From: Pogostemon cablin
Lineage: Eukaryota; Streptophyta; Magnoliopsida; Lamiales; Lamiaceae
DNA length: 64,000 nt
NCBI GenBank assembly: GCA_023678885.1
Contig: CM042979.1
Coordinates: forward strand, 20,513,513 to 20,577,512
Reading direction: 5' to 3'
Part shown: positions 1 through 10,466 of the stretch, piece by piece
Position numbering within the stretch: the first letter of the stretch is position 1
How the letters are laid out: the number at the start of each line of letters is the position of its first letter
Notes under the pieces: model-generated
What the model saw: the letters and a program-made list of their open reading frames with translations, nothing else
The model's database searches: none
Told to the model about the DNA's origin: nothing
Translations under genes and position numbers: made by a program

Positions 1-626
1 GGATTTTAAATCATGGATTTGATTTTGATGTTGTTTTAATTGTTTTGGTTGGATTTTCAAATCTTTATTCAAACTGTGTCATTTGAAAATTTTTCGTTCT
101 GTATTAGATTAGATATATTAATATATAAAATATACTCCTTCCGTTTTACCCAAAGAGTTTCTTTTTTCCATTTTGGGTGTTCCCAAATAGTCACATTTAT
201 TTTTTTGCACACATGGGACCCTCACAAACCCACTAATACAATAAAAATATGCGGCCTACACTCCCACTAATAATATTACCTACTAGATATTAAATAATAG
301 GCAAACACTTGGGGATTCTCTTATGTGAGATGAATCATCCATTAACCCAATTAATTAATTTTAAAGGGACTTGTTTGGTTGTTGTGAAATTAAAAAAATT
401 GAAAAATTAGTTGTAGGGTAAAATTAATTGGGCCTAAATAAATTTAAAGGGCCTTGTTTGGTTAGTATGATAGTATCATATTATAATATTTAAAAATTAA
501 TAATGAAACAGAAATTAATTAGGGATTTATATGTATTTTTTTGCTACGCTTTTTTTTATTTAATTTATATTTTTATAATTTAAAAATGTAATAATTCAAA
601 ATTTATTATTCATTCAATTTAAATAT
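1..626. other. AT-rich intergenic sequence with a truncated Stowaway-type end
   Basis: No gene is visible. A Stowaway-like terminus (ACTCCTTCCGTTTTACCC) begins near 133, but no matching opposite end follows. Near 364 and 449 there are two direct copies of a GGG(A/C)CTTGTTTGGTT motif, which resembles the terminal repeats of some plant DNA transposons. A complementary CCAAACAAGACTC occurs near 4305, so an older element may once have spanned this stretch. Confidence 0.3.
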
Positions 627-628
627 TA

Positions 629-901
629 CTCCCTCCGTCCCAAATTTATCTTCACGTTTACTGTAGATACGGAGTTTAAGAAAAGTTACTTTTTGACTTA
701 CTTTTGAGAGTAGTATGGTATTTTTGGGTAATAAATAAATGATAAAGTATTTTATGTGTGTTAAAAATGTGATGACAAATTTGAAATTAAAGCATGTTAG
801 AGGGATATTAGTTAGTTGTTTTTTCCTTTTATAAAAGTGTTTAGTTGAATTTGGGACGGACTAAAACGGAAAGTGTAAAATTGAAGTTGGGACGGAGGGA
901 G
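629..901. mobile_element. Stowaway MITE (copy A)
   Basis: The terminal inverted repeats are CTCCCTCCGTCCCAAATT and its complement, ending GGGACGGAGGGAG. They are flanked by the TA duplication typical of Tc1/mariner-derived Stowaway elements (627-628 and 902-903). It is 273 bp and noncoding. The same family recurs at 6430, 7343, 58721, 61440 and 61754. Confidence 0.9.
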
Positions 902-903
902 TA

Positions 904-1637
904 TAAACTTATAAAATGTGATAATATGTGATTACACTTATAATTAAAAGTGATATTCAATTAATAAAAAGTGATAATGATATCGTGAATTATTTCATAA
1001 AAAATTATACTCCCTCCGTCCGTCCTTAAAGTATACAATCGCTTTTTACACGTGGATTAAGGAGTATTATTATTTAATGTGTAGTATTATTTAATGTGTA
1101 TTATGTAGTTGTATTAGTGAGTGTGGGTCCTATATATTAAATGTATTAGTGATGTGTGTGAGTCCCATGTGTGTAAAAAGGGAAATGTATACCTTTGGTG
1201 CGGACGCCCAAAATAGAAAAATGTATACCTTTTTGGCGGATGGAGGGAGTAGTATAAAAAAAGTGATAAGATTTTAAAAGAAAAGTGATAATATCTTTAA
1301 ATAAAAGTGATTATTAACTACAAAAGTGTATTTCACGAACAATTTCTAAAGTAAATAAAACGTGATAATATTTTTAATAAAAGTGATTCCTAATTAAATA
1401 AAAGTTATATCCGTCTAATTGAATTATTATTTCATGAACAATTCGCCGGAACAATAAATGTGATAACATTTTTAATAAAAAGTGATACATGATAAAGAAA
1501 AAGTAATAACCGTTTAATTAAATTATTTTATGAACAATTTGTAAAATGAATAAAAAGTGATAACATTTTAATATAAAGTGATATCCGATCAAGATAAAAT
1601 AATAACAGAATAATTCAACTATCTAGATTACTAATAA
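904..1637. repeat. AAAAGTGATA-motif repeat region
   Basis: The sequence is built of irregularly spaced copies of (A)AAAGTGATA(A/T) separated by 15-40 bp of AT-rich sequence with recurring TTTCATGAACAATTT-like phrases. It is interrupted by the Stowaway element at 1010-1249. The same composition occurs at 7000-7100 plus 13854-14000 (split by a MULE), inside the MITE at 47638-47888, and at the window's right edge. No open reading frame is present. I read it as the internal sequence of a noncoding transposon family. Confidence 0.55.
1010..1249. mobile_element. Stowaway MITE (copy B, second family)
   Basis: The element begins CTCCCTCCGTCCGTCC and ends GGCGGATGGAGGGAG. TA dinucleotides flank it at 1008-1009 and 1250-1251. 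The interior (GTATAC, GTGTGTAAAAAGG phrases) differs from copy A, so this is a separate Stowaway family of about 240 bp. It sits inside the AAAAGTGATA repeat. Confidence 0.85.
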
Positions 1638-1983
1638 TATTATTATAATTGAATGAAGAGGAACCTTGGGCCATGCAGTGGAAAGGTGCAGCCTGCTGAT
1701 GCATGAAGAGGAACCTTATTGTGTGCCGGGTGACAATCCAACACAATTCACTATTGTGAAGAGAAAGAGAAACAGGAGGAAGCGCTCAATGTTCCCATAC
1801 ATCTAACTCTACCGACAATGGCCGTAAGAAGGATCCGAGCACAAGTGCTCTCCCAATGTCGAAGATCATTGAATGGAAAAGCAAGATGAAAGGTAAGGAA
1901 GTTAGCAGATCCGCCAAGGCTTTGGACTCGAGTAACTGTAGACTTGACTCCGATGACCCACAGTCATCGGAAGAACAGTCATC

Positions 1984-2577
1984 ATGAGTGTCCTTTCATG
2001 GAACGTTCGTGGGTTGAGCAGCACCACAACCCATAATGCGTTGCTCAAGGTGGTGCAAGACAAAGATGTGGTAGTGGCAGTCCTGTTGGAATCCAGGGTG
2101 AAGGCAGAGAAGTTGGAGAAGATAGTCAGGAAGAATTTCGGAGATTGGTCATTCTCCCACAATTGTAACCTAGTGATTTGGAAGCCTAGTCGAATCTCCC
2201 TAGAGGATTTTAAGCTTCATGAACAAGTTGTAACAGCTTCGACTACTTGTTTAATCTCTTCGAGGAAGTCCATTATCTTGGTTGTCTATGCCTCTAATTG
2301 CTATATTGTTCGAAGAAATCTTTGGTCATATTTGGAACAAAGTTTCCACGAGATAATGTTACCTTGGATGATTCTTGGGGATTTCAATACAAATTAGTTC
2401 AGGAAGAAAGATCAAATAATAGGAGTAATCATGGAATGCAAGAATTTGCAGATACATGTGCAGTAATGGGATTACAAGATAGTCGCGTGGGTGCTACTTT
2501 ACTTGGTCCAATGGAACGCACCGGAGTAAATTGGATAGAGTGATGTGCTGTCAGTTGTGGAGAAGCAAGGAGGTTCC
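1984..2577 (+). pseudogene. LINE endonuclease (exonuclease-endonuclease-phosphatase domain) fragment
   Basis: The reading frame opens MSVLSWNVRGLSS, the classic start of the plant L1 apurinic endonuclease, where the SWNVRG motif carries a metal/phosphate-binding Asn. It continues through an LLESRVK stretch (conserved E) and ILGDFNT near 2380-2397. A frameshift follows at about 2393, and the sequence resumes in another frame with FTWSNGTHRSKLDRVMC around 2495-2545, the conserved end of the domain. The enzyme would nick target DNA for target-primed reverse transcription. The frameshift and the missing downstream linkage make this nonfunctional. Confidence 0.85.
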
Positions 2578-4018
2578 TTTTAAAGCTACTTATAGAACTA
2601 GGATTTCCACAATGAACAGTCTCATGGATCTCCCAATGCATTTCCACAACCTCCTTTTCCTTTCTCATCAATGGTGTTCCAGAAGGTTTCTTCCAAGGGA
2701 AGCGAGGACTCAGACAAGGAGATCCCATATCATCACTTCTATTCGTAATCTACATGGAATACTTGTCAAGACTCATTAAAAATGAACACCAGATGAGGAA
2801 TCTTAGATACCACTCCAGGTTTTGTGCTACGAATAAGGTGTCTCACCTCATGTTTGCAAACGACTTGTTGATAGTAGTACTGGGGATGAAACTATAGCAG
2901 CTGCGATACAGAAAGTACTGCAGAAGTTTGGGGAGGTATCAGGACTGTTAGTAAATGCTGAGAAATCTAACCTATACGCAGTGGGAGTCCCGAGAGATAT
3001 ACTCAACAGAATCAGGACACTACTACCATATCAGGTATCAAAGCTTCCGATTAAATACCTAGGCATCCCAAACTCCTGTCCTTTGCGGGAAGGTTAGAAG
3101 TCATCTCCACGGGAGCTTATGGTATAATCTCCTTCTGGTTCTCTATGGTAAGCGTCCTGGTAGTGGTGATTAACCGTTTGGAGAGAATCCTGAGACACTT
3201 CCTTTGGGGATCAAAGCACAGCTTGGTAGGTTGGTCGGATGTCACTCAACCAAAAATCAATGGGGCGCTAGGGATAAAAGATCTGAGTAAATGGAACAAA
3301 GCGTTACTATCTGCAGCGGTATGGGACATTTATAAGAAAGAAGACTCGCTCTGGATAAAATGGATTCACTCTGTTTACCTGAAACAATCTCAACTAGAGA
3401 CGTATGCCCCTGGGCCCTACGCCTCACACTGCTGGAGATCTCTTCTGAAAGTAAGAGATTCCATACTACGAGGAACAACAGAAGGAGAAGAAACCACGCA
3501 ATGGAACCTGAGGATGCAAAAGTGTGTTCAAGATGGCAGATATAGAACTGGAAAGATGTACACACAGATGTGTGAAAATAACAAACCAGCAGTCATTTGT
3601 GTTAAAAAATATCTGGCATAAAGAGATCATGAAGAAGCACATCTTCAGGCTATGGTTACTCCATAAGCAGAGGTTACTAACGAAGGATAGAATATGGAGT
3701 GATAGGGAAGATAAAGATTGTGGATTCTGTGTAGGGAACTTATAAACCCAAAAGCACCTATTCTTTGAATGTCCCTATACAGATCTGATATGGAGAAGAA
3801 TTAAGGAAAGAATGTGGTGGAGGAGGAAACTCAAACAGTAGCAAACGCATATCTTTAGAGATACATCGAGGAACAACAAAGAGAGGAAGCTCCTACTGAC
3901 TACCCTATCAATAGTCATCAATCAAATTTGGATGGACAGAAACAGACAACTGTTTGGGCAACAACTTAGAGCATACACAGATGTAGTAGAAAGAATAGAA
4001 TTCCTCACAGTGTATTAA
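2578..4018 (+). pseudogene. LINE reverse transcriptase C-terminal half plus zf-RVT region
   Basis: The frame starting near 2578 reads FLINGVPEGFFQGKRGLRQGDPISSLLF in pieces; RQGDP is the diagnostic non-LTR reverse-transcriptase motif. Near 2850 the catalytic block reads FANDLL instead of FADDLL, so one catalytic Asp is lost. From 3145 to 3621 an open frame covers the thumb-adjacent region (LRHFLWGS, the GALGIKDL-like tract and WRSLLKVRD). The zf-RVT segment (LWLLHKQRLLTKDR, a Cys pair, HLFFECPYT) spans about 3620-3790 with one internal stop. Fingers and the first palm motifs are absent. Confidence 0.85.
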
Positions 4019-4168
4019 TTCTTGAACTTCAAGAATGGTAACGAGTGATGTGAGAAGTTTGAGATAGATTATAGTTATTCTTCTGTGACTAGCAGATGCG
4101 CAAGCATCATGTAACCGATGGGATCTGAAATATATAATTTACCAATTTCAGTATTATTATAATTGAAT

Positions 4169-4424
4169 AAATAATAATAATAATAAATAATAATAAAATA
4201 TAATAATATTTATTAAAATTAACTTGAAATACCTAATTAATTTGCATCTGGCTCGTGGGCCGTGGCCGCCATTTCATTAACCTAGTAATCTTAATTAACT
4301 AAAGCCAAACAAGACTCTTGTTTTATTTAATTTATTTTTTATTTTTATTTTATATTAATGGATAAGATATGATCCGTCTCACATAAAAAGATCCGTGAGA
4401 CGGTCTCATCTAAGACCTATCCTA
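4169..4424. other. AT-rich gap with a GAGACGGTCTC repeat remnant
   Basis: Nothing coding is seen. Positions 4370-4412 hold a remnant of a repeat built on the palindrome GAGACGGTCTCA with CCGTCTCAC beside it. It is related to the elements at 30655 and 47638. Confidence 0.4.
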
Positions 4425-4433
4425 AATAATAAT

Positions 4434-4776
4434 GAGTGTATATTAGGTGCACCCGAGTGCAACCTTGCACCCAACCTTTTATTCTATTTTGTATACATGT
4501 TATTCTCTTTTGTATACATGTTTTGTAATAATTGTATACTTTTTTCACAATAAGTTTTTCATTAAAAAACTAACATTCATATGTGTATAACTTTTTATTC
4601 AATAGTGTATACATGTATTTTAATAATTGTATATTTTTTACACTCAATTTTTCATTAAAAAAATTAAGTGTTAAATTGTATACATTTTAACTCATAATTA
4701 TATATGTTTTTGTTTATATTTGTATGTGGGTGCACACGAAACTTCGTGTGCACCCGGGTACACACTATATTTAGCC
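4434..4776. mobile_element. Mutator-like MITE with 9-bp TSD (GTGCACCC family)
   Basis: A 343-bp noncoding element is flanked by identical 9-bp repeats AATAATAAT at 4425-4433 and 4777-4785. Its left end reads GAGTGTATATTAGGTGCACC and its right end, reversed, GGCTAAATATAGTGTGTACC. Just inside are GTGCACCC palindromes that can form hairpins. The interior is rich in TTTGTATACAT. The same ends and TSD length occur at 33404-33752 and on the gene-carrying element 24471-29212, which makes this the non-autonomous small form of that family. Confidence 0.85.
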
Positions 4777-4785
4777 AATAATAAT

Positions 4786-4959
4786 ATTCCTTTATGAAAA
4801 AATAAATAAATTTTAAAATTTTATTCCATATTACTCAACCTATCCCCAATCCACCCTCCCCCTTCCCTACCGTATCTCTCAATCCCCTTAACCCCACCTC
4901 CTTCCTCCTGTCACCCCCTCTCCATCTTCCCCCAACCACTCCCCACCCCATCCAAAGGA

Positions 4960-4961
<2 letters not shown>
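4786..4961. other. C-rich low-complexity stretch
   Basis: Pyrimidine-rich sequence with many CCCC runs and no reading frame or motif I recognise. It leads directly into an (AT)n tract. Confidence 0.4.

Positions 4962-5032
<71 letters not shown>
4962..5032. repeat. (AT)n microsatellite
   Basis: About 35 uninterrupted AT dinucleotides. Confidence 0.95.
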
Positions 5033-5037
<5 letters not shown>

Positions 5038-5240
5038 AGATTTTTTTATTTTTTATATAATAATATTTCATTATTTTTTATTTATTATAAATAAAATTCT
5101 ATTTTAAAAATTAAAAAAAATACTTCTTGAATTATGAATTTAAGAATTCTTTCATAAATTCATAATTATCTAAAAATAAAATTAAAATAATTGATTTAAA
5201 ATCATGCAATTTAAAATTCACTCGTTTTCAAATGCATTGA
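5033..5240. other. AT-rich intergenic stretch
   Basis: No gene or recognisable element seen; mostly A/T with TTTAAAAT phrases. Confidence 0.4.
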
Positions 5241-5249
5241 ATTTAAAAT

Positions 5250-6305
5250 GGGGGCGGCTTGCACCTCCGGAATTACTAAATATACCCCAAAAAGAATTTA
5301 AATTTAAATATTTTAATTCACATGACTTAAATATCCTTATAAAAATATATATTCTTAAATACATTACTAAACATACCCCACCCCTTAAATATATTGCTAA
5401 TTAATATACCCCACAACTATAGCAGTCTTATAAAGGTGTGAGTTGTACCATGACAATGTTCATCAGTTCTCATCAAATTGTTGAACACCAACACAAAAAT
5501 TCAGATTTCTAATCCAAATGACAAAGGAATTTTTTTCTATCGATGATTTTGTATACCTTTCCATAACCCTAAGAAAAGTCCCGCCGCGAGATCGCACTCT
5601 TGCTCCCCATTGAATCCCCCTCCGCCACTCTCTCCTCTCCCAAGATTATTCCACCTTAAATTCCTATCAAATCATCGACGGCAAGAGAGTCACCTCCGAA
5701 TCAGCCCACAAGATACTCAAAGCACAAGGCATTCCCTTCGTCAAACAAGTTTTGAAGCTATCAAAACTCAAGTCCGATTACAAGTCTTTTAATTCGAAGA
5801 GTAATCTTTACGATACCTTCGACGTGTTCTTCGCCGAGGGTAGACCCTTTGCTCCCTGAGGTTTTGGGTAGGGTTTTCTACAAGAAGAGGAGGAAATTTC
5901 CAGTAGCTTTGGATTTGAGTGCGGATGTTAGTAATTGGAAGGAGGAGATTGAAGTGTTTGGGTAGTGGGACTTGCAGTATGGTGAGAGTGGGGAGGTGGG
6001 GTGTCACAGAAGGTGAAGCGATCATGAGAATGTATTAGAAGCTATTTGATAGGGTGCTTGAGATTGTTCCCAATAAATGGGGTGGAATACAATGCTTCCA
6101 TTTGATGTTTTCCGAATATTTGTCACTGCCTATTTACGATCATCAGAGCACATTGCTGCCGGAAGTAGTTTAAGGGGTGGGATATGTTTAGTAAGGTAGG
6201 AATATACATTTTATAAGGGAATTTAAGTCATGAAAATTAAAATATTTAAATTTAAATTTTTTTTGGGGTACATCTAGCAATTCGGGGGTGTGAATAGTCG
6301 CTCCC
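5250..6305. mobile_element. Pack-MULE (long-TIR Mutator-like element carrying a gene fragment)
   Basis: The two ends are inverted repeats of about 150 bp. Left 5250-5400 (GGGGGCGGCTTGCACC, then CCCCAAAAAGAATTTAAATT) matches the complement of 6170-6305 (GGGAGCGACTATTCACACC, CCCCAAAAAAAATTTAAATT). Flanking 9-mers are ATTTAAAAT (5241-5249) and ATTTGAAAT (6306-6314), 8 of 9 identical, the size made by Mutator transposases. No transposase gene is inside. The interior is a host gene fragment encoding a ribosomal-L1-type protein, which fits the Pack-MULE definition. Confidence 0.85.
5560..6165 (+). pseudogene. Ribosomal L1p/L10e-domain (UTP30/RSL1D1-like) gene fragment captured by a MULE
   Basis: Translation on the plus strand gives a clear L1-domain match in changing frames. 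The segments are IIDGKRVTSESAHKILKAQG, then VLKLSKLKSDYKSF and YDTFDVFFAE (about 5670-5840), then KKRRKFPVALDLS, NWKEEIEV and EIVPNKWGG (about 5870-6080), and LPIYDHQ (about 6130). Plant nucleolar L1-domain proteins have the same order (IID, LSKLKSDYK, YDMFFAD, IPVALDL, NWKEQIE, LPKKW, LPLYQ), and they act in ribosome assembly. At least three frameshifts and stops break the frame. It appears intronless over this span. The donor gene is elsewhere in the genome. Confidence 0.8.
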
Positions 6306-6429
6306 ATTTGAAATGGCTTATCCAAATACAGCCTAAATTAATAGTTGTACCTCCTGCCACATGTGGTGTTCGATTTTTGGAGAAACTCAACCTTAGAGCT
6401 TTCATTGCATTTATACCCAAAATGAGGTA

Positions 6430-6702
6430 CTCCCTCCTTCCCAAATTCAAGTTCACGTTTACTGTAGATACGGAGTTTAAGAAAAGTCATTTTTTGACTT
6501 ACTTTTGAGGGTAGTATGGTATTTTTGAGTAATAAATAAATGATAAAGTATGTTATGTGTGTTAAAAAGGTTATGGCAAATTTGAAATTAAAGTATGTTA
6601 CAGGGATATTAGTTTGTTGATTTTTCCTTTTATGGAAGTGTGAAGTTGAATTTGGGACGGACCAAAACGAAAAGTGTGAAGTTGAAGTTGGGACGGAGGA
6701 GG
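6430..6702. mobile_element. Stowaway MITE (copy C)
   Basis: Starts CTCCCTCCTTCCC and ends GGGACGGAGGAGG, with TA at 6428-6429 and 6703-6704. The interior is colinear with copy A (CACGTTTACTGTAGATACGG near the left end). It lies about 125 bp right of the Pack-MULE. Confidence 0.88.
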
Positions 6703-6704
6703 TA

Positions 6705-7100
6705 TAATTTTATGTTCAGATATCTTAAATTCAAACAAAGACTCATGCGAGACCCGTCTAACAAATCTCATGATGTGAGACGAATATCTTTTGATCAAAC
6801 TAATTTAATTCTGACGGCTATATATAATTGTCGCTGAATCCACATGCTAATCAGTAGTTGGCTTGGCAACACTTGTCTCATTCCCGAGGTGTCAGATCAA
6901 GTTGTTTGATTTTTTTTTCCTTTTTTTTAATTTAATTTTGATTTTCAAAATTGCTTTTTCTTAAAATTAAATAATTATTAAAACTTAGAATTGATATAAA
7001 AATAATAATAATAACATTTCTAATAAAAAGTGATGTCTAATCAAATAAAAGTGATATCCGTAATTTTAAATCAAGAAAAAAGTGATGTTCATTATATTAA
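6705..7100. other. AT-rich flank with AAAAGTGATA repeats
   Basis: No gene. Positions 6745-6790 hold GAGACCCGTCT/GTGAGACG phrases of the GAGACGG repeat. Positions 7000-7095 carry AAAAGTGAT motifs that continue on the far side of the next transposon (from 13854), so the MULE was inserted into this repeat. Confidence 0.5.
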
Positions 7101-7340
7101 GGGTTAATTACGTTAAAAGTCTCAACCTTTTCGTCGATTGCGGATTAGTCCAAACTTTTGAATTTTTACAAATAAGTACTTGACTTTAAGCCCGTATTGT
7201 AAATCAAGTCACCGAGCAACCAGAGGTCTGCCCGATGCTGATGTGTCAAACACTACATCTTTTCACCAATCCTAGTTGGCAAAAACGTCGACGTTTTCAT
7301 TCTACTTTCTCAAATTACTACAACTCATGTTCTTCTCTTG
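7101..7340. repeat. Left terminal inverted repeat of the 6.7-kb MULE
   Basis: Pairs with 13605-13844. The complementary copy contains the start codon and first residues of the ERF reading frame (MSNITSFDP...), so the TIR overlaps coding sequence. The left arm is diverged and holds no long frame. A Stowaway MITE lies directly after it. Confidence 0.8.
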
Positions 7341-7342
7341 TA

Positions 7343-7613
7343 CTCTCTCCGTCTCAACTTCAACTTCACACTTTCTGTTTTGGTCCATCTCAAATTCAAC
7401 TTCACACTTTCATAAACGGAAAAAGCAACTAACTAATATCCCTCTAACATACTTTAATTTCAAATTTGTCATCACCTTTTTAACACACATAATATAATTT
7501 GTTATTTATTTATTACCAAAAAATACTATACTACCCCAAAAGTAAGTCAAAAAGTTACTTTTTTAAACTTCGTATCTACAGTAAACGTGAAGTTGAATTT
7601 GGGACAGAGAGAG
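7343..7613. mobile_element. Stowaway MITE (copy D, inverted)
   Basis: Starts CTCTCTCCGTCTCAACTTC and ends GGGACAGAGAGAG with TA at 7341-7342 and 7614-7615. It is copy A's sequence in reverse orientation. It is nested inside the MULE, at the inner border of its left TIR. Confidence 0.88.
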
Positions 7614-7632
7614 TATTAAATATACAAAATTT

Positions 7633-7891
7633 TTAATTTCTATTAAAATAATGTATTCCCTTCAAATGCATCATAATAATGGTCAACCATTTCTGTACTG
7701 TATCCTCTAGAAGCTTTTGAATAAAACAAAATGTAGTACTATCGTGATGAAGTTTGATGGCCGGCAGAATCCCTCCAAGAAAAATCACCCCCACCACCAC
7801 TGCTCGGACTGCCCTCCTGCGGAGATTCATATCCGGCGGTTGAGCAACCACAGGCGGAATCATCGAATACAATGACAACAGCAGTGGATAC
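7633..7891 (-). pseudogene. AP2/ERF (ABR1-like) gene, C-terminal part
   Basis: This is the continuation of the ERF frame at 13079-13704, separated from it by the CACTA insertion. On the minus strand it reads LYSMIPPVVAQPPD in one frame. After a frameshift it reads ESPQEGSPSSGGGGDFSWRDS, a Ser/Gly-rich tail like those of ABR1/ERF110-group proteins. It has no domain of its own. The family assignment rests on position relative to the AP2 half and on tail composition. Confidence 0.5.
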
Positions 7892-7904
7892 GACTACAAA
7901 AAAC

Positions 7905-8270
7905 TGCAAGATTACCGACGGAAAAATTAGTTGATAAAATATGAAAAATTCATGGAAATGGATCCATCGCGAAAACCTGCGTCGGTAATTTTTTAACGAC
8001 GGAATTTTAAATCCTTCAGTAATTACCGACGGATTTTTCGTCAGTAAAGAAAAATTTTCGTCGGTAATTATTCAATATCAATTCGTCGGAAATAATAATA
8101 TAATGACGTTTTTACCGACGAAAAAAATCCATCGGTAAGTTATTATTTAATTTAATTTTACATTTTGAATTTACTGACGGAAATAAACCGTCAGTAAATT
8201 CAAAATGCAAAATTAAATTAAATAATAACATTACTGACAGAAAAATCCATCGGTAAAATGCAAATGGAAA
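7905..8270. repeat. CACTA left subterminal repeats
   Basis: At least eight copies of ACCGACGG or CGTCGGTAA-like motifs in both orientations, often as palindromes around 20-30 bp of spacer. One longer inverted pair (TTTTACATTTTGAATTTACT near 8157-8176 and its complement near 8196) can form a hairpin. Confidence 0.8.
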
Positions 8271-8379
8271 AATAAAAAAAATTAAATTTTTTTTCCAATT
8301 TAATAAATCTTCAGAAAAACCACCTAATATAAATTCTTCACTCAATATAACATTGAAATTCAAAAAACTTTACATAATT

Positions 8380-9720
8380 TCAAATATCTAGAGCAAAAAG
8401 TTGTCTTTAAATTTACAGCAATTTTGGGTAAGTAAAGTACAAGAATTTGGTCTACCTAGTTCAATTCCTATTACATCAGTTTAGAACAAATTATGTAGTG
8501 GTCACAAAAACAAAATTTGATATATCTTTGTCATCACCTTTTTCTGTGTTGTTTTGATTCCAAAAGCTTTCATCCAAAGCAAACTGCTGACTGGACTCCT
8601 AACACAATAGAAACACTACTTTGTTACAAAAAGAAGTGGTCACAAAAGTGGTATAAGAAAACATGTTAAAATTCTCAAGTAACTAAAAGAAACATACATT
8701 TGTAAGAAGCAGATGCTTTCAAGTCAATGATTAAGCTGGCTAGTTGATAGCTCAGTTTAAATGCTATAAATATCTTAACAAATATTCACAAGCAAACAAA
8801 ATTCAACCTTGGACCATCTTTTACAAAGCATCTATAGCTAAAGAATCAGAGTTCACAAAAGTATTAGGTTTAACTTAGGAATAGATGTTTGAAATTATTT
8901 AGAGAAATGCCTTATGAATATATGCTATCACTGACTGGAAATAGAGAGTCGAGACATCAAACCTTGTAGGAAGATAGAAGAGTGAATTCATAAAATCACA
9001 TTTTTAACAGCTTTAGAAACCTTCATCACTTGTTCCTTTTTAGTAGGAAGTCTTATCCGATAGCTAAAACAGAAAAATTGGAAAAATGAAGATTCAGAAA
9101 ATATGTCAACAACCTGGCAGTAGAAAATTTAGTGCAACAGTGGAATGATGACGTCTTTAACAACAGCCAACAAGAATTTCAGCTAAGATTTTAGTTTCTA
9201 CTTCATCACCAAAGAAGAAAACATAATCATTACTAATCAGCTTTCTACTAATTAGCTTTATGAATCAGAGTTGAAACAATTTCAGCGAATTTTCATCCAA
9301 AAATATAAATAAGAATGCGGAAAAAGCTATCAAGAGGAAATCAACAGAAATTGGACCTCAGCTTCAGTCTCTGATAGTTGATTTTTCTCCCGCTCTGCTC
9401 AAAGAAAAAAAATCAAGATAAATTTTAATTTTGCAAAAATAATTAAAAATAAGTTTTAAAAAGGGCAAACCTGCACCTCGTCTTTCCCAAACGAGTCTGA
9501 AGATTGCGCGAATAAGTTCCTGGTTCATGAACGCCAGAGGAAAGCATAAGATATCGAATCTCGAAAACAGATTAATTTGAAAATGTGAAGAAAAAGTGAG
9601 TTTGCCAATGGCTAGATTTACAGGATCGAAAGTAATTTCCTCCATTGATGTATGAAGATGCAGCAACAAACGAGCAGATGGTAGTAATTTGATGTTTTGT
9701 GTAAAATAATATATCAATTA
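8380..9720 (-). other. Transcript-like captured sequence of unknown origin within the CACTA element
   Basis: On the minus strand this stretch looks like exons and introns. Near 9640 a short frame MEEITFDPVNLAIGKLTF begins after a leader-like tract. Acceptor-like TTTCTGTTTTAG precedes a short frame (YRIRLPTKKEQVMKVSKAV) near 9040-9060, and TTGTGTTAG precedes ESSQQFALDESFWNQNN near 8600. I do not recognise the source gene or genes. There is no long open frame. Confidence 0.3.
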
Positions 9721-10466
9721 ATCATCGTAATTAAACACCATCGCTGCTCTTGTTATTTTAAGGGTAAATAACTTTGACCCCCTTAACTTTTCAACTTTAA
9801 CCCCGATATTTTGTCTAATAGTTCATGCGCAATTGCGCATGAGTTGAAAACTTGAAAATATATAAACGAGTAAGATGAGGAGATATTTTTTAATGAGCAA
9901 TCTTTTTGTAAGTTGGACAATTCGGTCGTTTCTTAAAATTCTATATCCAAATGAACTACTCCATTTTTTATTGACTCAATATATAATAAAATTCCTAACT
10001 TTAATAAATAAATATTTCTTTATCTCACAATGACATTAAAGGAGCATTTTTAAATTTTAAAGAATTCAGCAGTAACATGTTTTCTTAGCTTTGTCCAACA
10101 AAGAATAATAATATAGTATAATAAAATGATTAAAAGAGAGAAAAGTAGTTCATTATATATGTGTTAACTATCTATATACACTCTAATTCATGACAAATAC
10201 TGACCAGAACCAACATAATATCTTAAACATTTCGATGCAAGAGATAGTAAGAACTTACTATTAACTATATCTTGTAAAACATTTCAAATACTGCAATGAT
10301 AAGAATATGATGCATTCAAGTAGCACAGTAGCAGCCATTTGTAAACTGCATTTTTGTAGAATACTTAAGAGGAGCCACTAAAAACCCAAATTCACACACA
10401 ATATCAAAGCAATAGTTTCCAAGCCATAACCAGAGATGAAATAAAATAGAAAAGAACAAGAGAATA

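Larger units (their letters stand above)
1655..4151 (+). mobile_element. LINE (L1-type non-LTR retrotransposon), internally deleted, with TSD
   Basis: The element is framed by a perfect 17-bp direct repeat TATTATTATAATTGAAT at 1638-1654 and 4152-4168. Such variable-length duplications are the mark of target-primed insertion. Inside, in order, are a short tract resembling the end of ORF1 (1740-1800, lysine/arginine-rich), an AP endonuclease, the second half of a reverse transcriptase and the C-terminal zf-RVT region. The usual L1 is 5-6 kb; this copy is 2.5 kb. The missing part is internal (endonuclease end to reverse-transcriptase palm) rather than the common 5' truncation. No clear poly(A) tail precedes the 3' duplication. 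Frameshifts and stops show it is dead. Confidence 0.9.

Noticed and set aside
904..1637. Regularly recurring AAAAGTGATA words considered as a CRISPR-like array
   Set aside because: Repeat words are short, spacing is irregular, spacers are AT-rich and related to each other, and the setting is a plant nuclear transposon landscape.
445..4320. Possible larger transposon with GGGCCTTGTTTGGTT ends enclosing the LINE
   Set aside because: The two ends match over only about 12 bp, no TSD was found and a second GGGACTTGTTTGG copy at 364 makes pairing ambiguous.
4962..5032. Long AT dinucleotide runs as possible promoters or origins (also 29877, 43336, 48050)
   Set aside because: Simple microsatellites. 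Several coincide with transposon ends but show no regulatory context.
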